Program-made: the position numbers and the translations under genes
Part shown: one piece after another, positions 61,369 through 64,000 of the stretch
Position numbering within the stretch: position 1 is the first letter of the stretch
How the letters are laid out: each line of letters begins with the position of its first letter
Assembly (NCBI GenBank): GCA_023418915.1
Contig: JAEZYU010000052.1
Coordinates: 6,950-70,949 of the forward strand
DNA from: Bacillota bacterium
GTDB taxonomy: Bacteria; Bacillota; Clostridia; Acetivibrionales; DTU013
Length of the DNA: 64,000 bases
Reading direction: 5' to 3'
Notes under the pieces: generated by a model
What the model was told of the DNA's origin: nothing
Seen by the model: only the letters and a program-made list of their open reading frames with translations
Database searches by the model: none

Positions 61369-63460
61369 GATATAGATACCACTTTCTAGCCCATCTCACA
61401 TTCTTCCACTTTCTCTTCAGAACAGGCATCGCATAATAGTCAAGCCCTAATGTTCTTCCTGCTGCAATCAATAGCGCTATACCGGCAAAGACCATCCAGA
61501 ACGTCGACAGATAAAGTCCGGTCGTTGTCACGAACATCGCCTGGAGTATCAGAGATGCCGCTGAAGCCGGTGTAGTGAACAAGCCTGCTATAAGTGCAAG
61601 ACCAATCAGTATTTCTGCCGCCACTATAAATATCTGCATAAACATCTGTACCGATTCATTCGGAAGTATCAGACTGTCAATGAACCAGTTCACAAGCGGG
61701 ACATCAAGCTTGAAGGCATAATCGCTTATAGTCGAATGCATCGGGTCCTTCCCGCTAACAAATATCGCTCTGAACAAGCCTAAAAAGTCAAAATTCAAAA
61801 TCGCTGCGCCTACTGATTGTACGGCCTCCGCCGCACCCTCGGCTGCTGCCGTTGCCGAACTCACCGCATCAGCTGCACCTGAAGCAGCACCGGTTGCTGC
61901 ACTCACCGCTTCAACCGCACCGGCTGCCGCACTTTGCACAGCACCGGTGGCCGCACTGGTCGCATCTGCTGCCGCAGCAGCTGTTGCACCGCTGGTTCCG
62001 TCCGATGCACCTGCTCCGCCGTTCAATATACTGTCGTACCATTGGTTCGCGCCTTTGAAAAAGCCATTTAGCTTGGGTGATACAAACCATCCTTCAAGAA
62101 TCTTCTTGATACCTTCAAACACCCACACTGCACCGAGCCATACTCTCAGCGGCATCAGCAGAAAGCTTGGTGTTCTGTTGGAAAGATGCCCTCCGACAAA
62201 GCTCCTGCGATTCCTTACCGTAAAGAACTCATGCCTCAGGTAGCTGAATATCTTGTTCCAACCCAGCACCTGTATAAAATATATTATGTTAATGAAATGC
62301 TTTGAGAGCATTGCCAGGAATGACGGAAGGCTAAACATCATGTTGGGTAGACCTACATGAGCAACACCGTATCGGCCTCCGATACTCACCATTATCCCAT
62401 GGAACTTGGGCTTGTACTCTTCCATCTCGCCCTTGCCTGTAATAGCGCAGGCAATGTTGTTCGCTACTGTGTCAGCACTCTGCTCACAGTTTTCAACCAC
62501 CTGTGGCACCGGCTGCTCCTCACCCTCGGGTGTATAAAGCATATTATCTCCAGCTACATATACCTGATCATCGTCGAGCGAACGCAAATATTTATCCAGT
62601 CTGATGCGGCCTCTGCACTCAGATTTAAGCTCCTGTGCGGCCTTTGAAGTTATGTCTGCCGCTTCTATGCCTGCGGCCCATATTACTGTGCCGGAATTTT
62701 CACGAGTGACCTTGTCTCCCTTGCTATATTCAATAAAATCGCTGCCGATGGCCACGACACTTGTATTGAGCATTACCCTTACGCCCATCTTCTCAAGGCG
62801 TCTTTCAACCTTTGCCGAAAGCTTCTCCGGAAGCACTGGCACGGTACGCGGCAGCACGTCGATATCTGCTATGGTGACAAGCTCCCTTTCAATCTCATAT
62901 TCATCACAAAGTATCGGAACATATTCTGCCAGTTCTCCTGCCATTTCGACACCTGTGAAGCCTGCACCGACAACGTGAAACGATAGAAGTCTTTTCTTTT
63001 CTTCAATATTTGTCTCCTTTGAAGCTTTCCTGAATGTATTGCGGATGTGATCCTTCAGGATAACGGCATCCTCATAGCTCCAAAGCTTGAAAGCATTTTC
63101 CTTGGCACCTTCCACACCGAAGTATGTCGGCTTTGAGCCCGCGCACAGCACAAGATAATCGTATGAATAGCGTTGATTCGATCCGATCACTGCTTTTTGA
63201 TCAAAGTCGACCGATGCCACAGTATCAATCTTGACATCGACTTTTCTGCCTGCAAAAATCTTTTGCAGGTTCATCTTGATACTATCCTCTTCAACACGGC
63301 CGGCTGCTACTTCATGAAGCTCGGTAAGCATCGTATGAAAAGGGTTTTTGTCAATAATTGTTATGGCTACATCTTTACTTTTTCCAAATTTCTTCTCCAG
63401 CTTTTTGGCTGTCAAAACGCCTGCATATCCAGCTCCAATTATTACTATTTTTGTCAACAT
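61361..63460 (-). CDS. ndh2: Type II NADH dehydrogenase with DoxX-like membrane domain (Ndh2 of electron-export loci)
   Basis: About 699 residues. The flavoprotein half has IVIIGAGYAGVL (FAD), VVGAGFTGVEMAGELAEY (NADH) and VYVAGDNMLY (second FAD motif). From about residue 380 membrane segments follow: SFLAMLSKHFINIIYFIQVL, LRVWLGAVWVFEGIKK (DoxX-like), then three more near the end. Between the first DoxX-like helix and the next is a loop of about 110 residues, 70 of them Ala/Gly/Ser-rich (about 481-550), which contains DGTSGAT. It oxidises NADH and reduces the locus-specific quinone. The start chosen is ATG at 63460 behind GGGAG; the frame continues to 63523 without a site. Confidence 0.92.
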   Translation of the reverse strand: MLTKIVIIGAGYAGVLTAKKLEKKFGKSKDVAITIIDKNPFHTMLTELHEVAAGRVEEDSIKMNLQKIFAGRKVDVKIDTVASVDFDQKAVIGSNQRYSYDYLVLCAGSKPTYFGVEGAKENAFKLWSYEDAVILKDHIRNTFRKASKETNIEEKKRLLSFHVVGAGFTGVEMAGELAEYVPILCDEYEIERELVTIADIDVLPRTVPVLPEKLSAKVERRLEKMGVRVMLNTSVVAIGSDFIEYSKGDKVTRENSGTVIWAAGIEAADITSKAAQELKSECRGRIRLDKYLRSLDDDQVYVAGDNMLYTPEGEEQPVPQVVENCEQSADTVANNIACAITGKGEMEEYKPKFHGIMVSIGGRYGVAHVGLPNMMFSLPSFLAMLSKHFINIIYFIQVLGWNKIFSYLRHEFFTVRNRRSFVGGHLSNRTPSFLLMPLRVWLGAVWVFEGIKKILEGWFVSPKLNGFFKGANQWYDSILNGGAGASDGTSGATAAAAADATSAATGAVQSAAAGAVEAVSAATGAASGAADAVSSATAAAEGAAEAVQSVGAAILNFDFLGLFRAIFVSGKDPMHSTISDYAFKLDVPLVNWFIDSLILPNESVQMFMQIFIVAAEILIGLALIAGLFTTPASAASLILQAMFVTTTGLYLSTFWMVFAGIALLIAAGRTLGLDYYAMPVLKRKWKNVRWARKWYLYHD

Positions 63461-63494
63461 CGCCATCTCCCGTGTGTTTAAAAATTTCAATAAT

Positions 63495-63523
63495 ATTTTC
63501 GCAAATACATGACCTATTGTCAA
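63495..63523 (-). promoter_or_regulatory. Promoter of the electron-export operon
   Basis: Reverse strand: consensus TTGACA (63518-63523), 17-base spacer, GAAAAT (63495-63500). The -10 is weak. Confidence 0.55.
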
Positions 63524-63534
63524 CTAATTAACGA
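63517..63534. promoter_or_regulatory. Candidate Rex operator overlapping the ndh2 -35 box
   Basis: TTGTCAACTAATTAACGA matches the clostridial Rex consensus TTGTTAAnnnnTTAACAA at 12 of its 14 fixed positions. It covers the whole -35 box, where a repressor would block the polymerase. A further palindrome, TTAGTTAAACTAA, lies close by at about 63570. Confidence 0.5.
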
Positions 63535-63831
63535 AAATAAATTTAAAAATCTTAATATTACAATATTTAGTTAAACTAATTAAAATTTTCTACCACTATA
63601 CTTCATTCCCAGTATAAACAAAATTAAACGGTTCTATTAAAAAAATTGTTGTGGGGACAGTCCTGCGAAGCAGGGGGACGGTTCTCCTGCTTCGCAAGCA
63701 GGGGGACGGTTCTCTTGCTTCATGCGAAGCAGGGGCAAGCAGGGGGAGGACCAAGCAGGGGGACGGTTCTCTTGCTTCATGCGAAGCAGGGGGGATGGCA
63801 AGGGACAGTCCTGCCGATCACAGTGCACAAA
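63535..63831. other. Spacer between ndh2 promoter and group II intron end
   Basis: No gene. The first 110 bases are very AT-rich; the rest is the GGGGACGGTTCT repeat cluster. Confidence 0.5.
63650..63815. repeat. GGGGACGGTTCT-type repeat cluster
   Basis: Alternating GCAGGGGGACGGTTCTC and CTTGCTTCATGCGAAGCAGG-like blocks, about five motif copies, with GGGGACAGTCCTG at both ends. This is the reverse complement of the motif cluster at 38449-38604, with additional GAAGCAGG hairpin parts. Confidence 0.85.
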
Positions 63832-63898
63832 ATCGAGTAGGGGGAAATTTCTTCCCCCTCTCACACCACCTGACATGCCGTTCGGCACCAGGCGGTTC
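63832..63898 (-). ncRNA. Group II intron 3' end (domains V and VI)
   Basis: On the reverse strand domain V is ACCGCCTG-GTGCC-GAAC-GGCA-TGTC-AGGTGGT, the expected 34-base hairpin with a GNNN-type loop, followed directly by domain VI (GAGGGGGAAG/TTTCCCCCTAC) and the end CTACTCGAT near 63832. It follows the reverse-transcriptase frame. The 5' part of the intron lies beyond the window. Confidence 0.75.
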
Positions 63899-64000
63899 AA
63901 TTCAAATAGTAGTCCACACAACTAATGAGCCCTCGCTTTGCGAGGATTTCTTTTGAGATTTTACGGAGTCCTGTCGTTTTGGCAACCGCCTGATAGTGGT
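63897..64000 (-). CDS. ltrA: Group II intron reverse transcriptase/maturase, C-terminal end (partial)
   Basis: The reverse-strand frame at the right edge reads ...TTGLRKISKEILAKRGLISC and then VDYYLN before the stop at 63897. The SKE-LAKRGLI-LxDYY pattern is the usual end of intron-encoded maturases, and domain V follows at once, as in mobile group II introns. Only 33 codons are visible, so integrity cannot be judged. Confidence 0.7.
   Translation of the reverse strand, partial: HYQAVAKTTGLRKISKEILAKRGLISCVDYYLN

Noticed and set aside
61852..62243. Forward open frames opposite the Ala-rich Ndh2 loop
   Set aside because: Antisense shadows of GC-rich alanine codons in a well-supported gene.
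63637..63921. Open frames through the GGGGACGGTTCT repeats and intron end
   Set aside because: Low-complexity repeat translation on both strands; no ribosome site.

Overview
The window looks like a chromosomal segment from an anaerobic, Gram-positive Bacillota of class Clostridia. The evidence is the combination of S-layer-homology proteins, strong GGAGG ribosome sites with many TTG/GTG starts, a T-box leader, RNase J, PrkC with PASTA domains, a sodium-pump decarboxylase, pyruvate phosphate dikinase and acetogen-type methyltetrahydrofolate/corrinoid proteins. Base composition is mildly AT-rich. No plasmid or phage genes are visible. Mobile DNA is limited to relics, a group II intron 3' end at the right edge, and many small repeats.

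Layout. 1-11084 (minus): one carbohydrate-uptake operon with two permease pairs, a very large solute-binding protein, a DUF5696 lipid-exposed/secreted protein, a YIP1-family membrane protein and an NHL-repeat protein; no ATPase is present. 11590-17126: rqcH, an SLH protein, a DUF2284 protein and an aminotransferase, separated by repeat-rich spacers. 17369-30356 (minus): the conserved housekeeping block priA-def-fmt-DUF116-rsmB-rlmN-stp-prkC-rsgA-rpe-thiN. 30855-36084 (plus): a methyltetrahydrofolate methyltransferase, tmcAL, a membrane protein, tyrS and a corrinoid protein. 36149-41391: rnj, a candidate small RNA, tRNA-Gln, the beta/biotin/delta subunits of a sodium-pumping decarboxylase, and a small hypothetical gene. 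41451-45591 (minus): two signalling proteins, a GGDEF-EAL protein and a histidine kinase. 45883-50922 (minus): a trp operon (E-G-D-C-F) behind a perfect promoter and a tryptophan T-box. 51041-52550: a decay zone with a truncated yjbQ, a 28-bp minisatellite, inverted-repeat elements and a transposase relic. 52577-55210: ppdK.

The most notable system is at 55535-63460 (minus). It is a complete flavin-based extracellular electron transfer locus of the kind described in Listeria: ndh2, dmkB, dmkA, eetA, eetB, a duplicated PplA-like lipoprotein and an ApbE/FmnB flavin transferase. As known from that family, Ndh2 passes electrons from NADH to a demethylmenaquinone made by DmkA/DmkB, EetA/EetB carry them out of the membrane, and a surface flavoprotein flavinylated by FmnB delivers them to external acceptors. 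Three things here look unusual: a good Rex-like operator overlaps the ndh2 -35 element, an alanine-rich loop of Ndh2 carries an exact ApbE flavinylation-type motif, and the PplA-like protein has two domains whose expected motif is degenerate but keeps the acceptor threonine.

The second theme is tandem duplication. Minisatellites of 15-36 bp occur in several spacers, inside trpE, and in yjbQ, where the repeat unit is the gene's own coding sequence.
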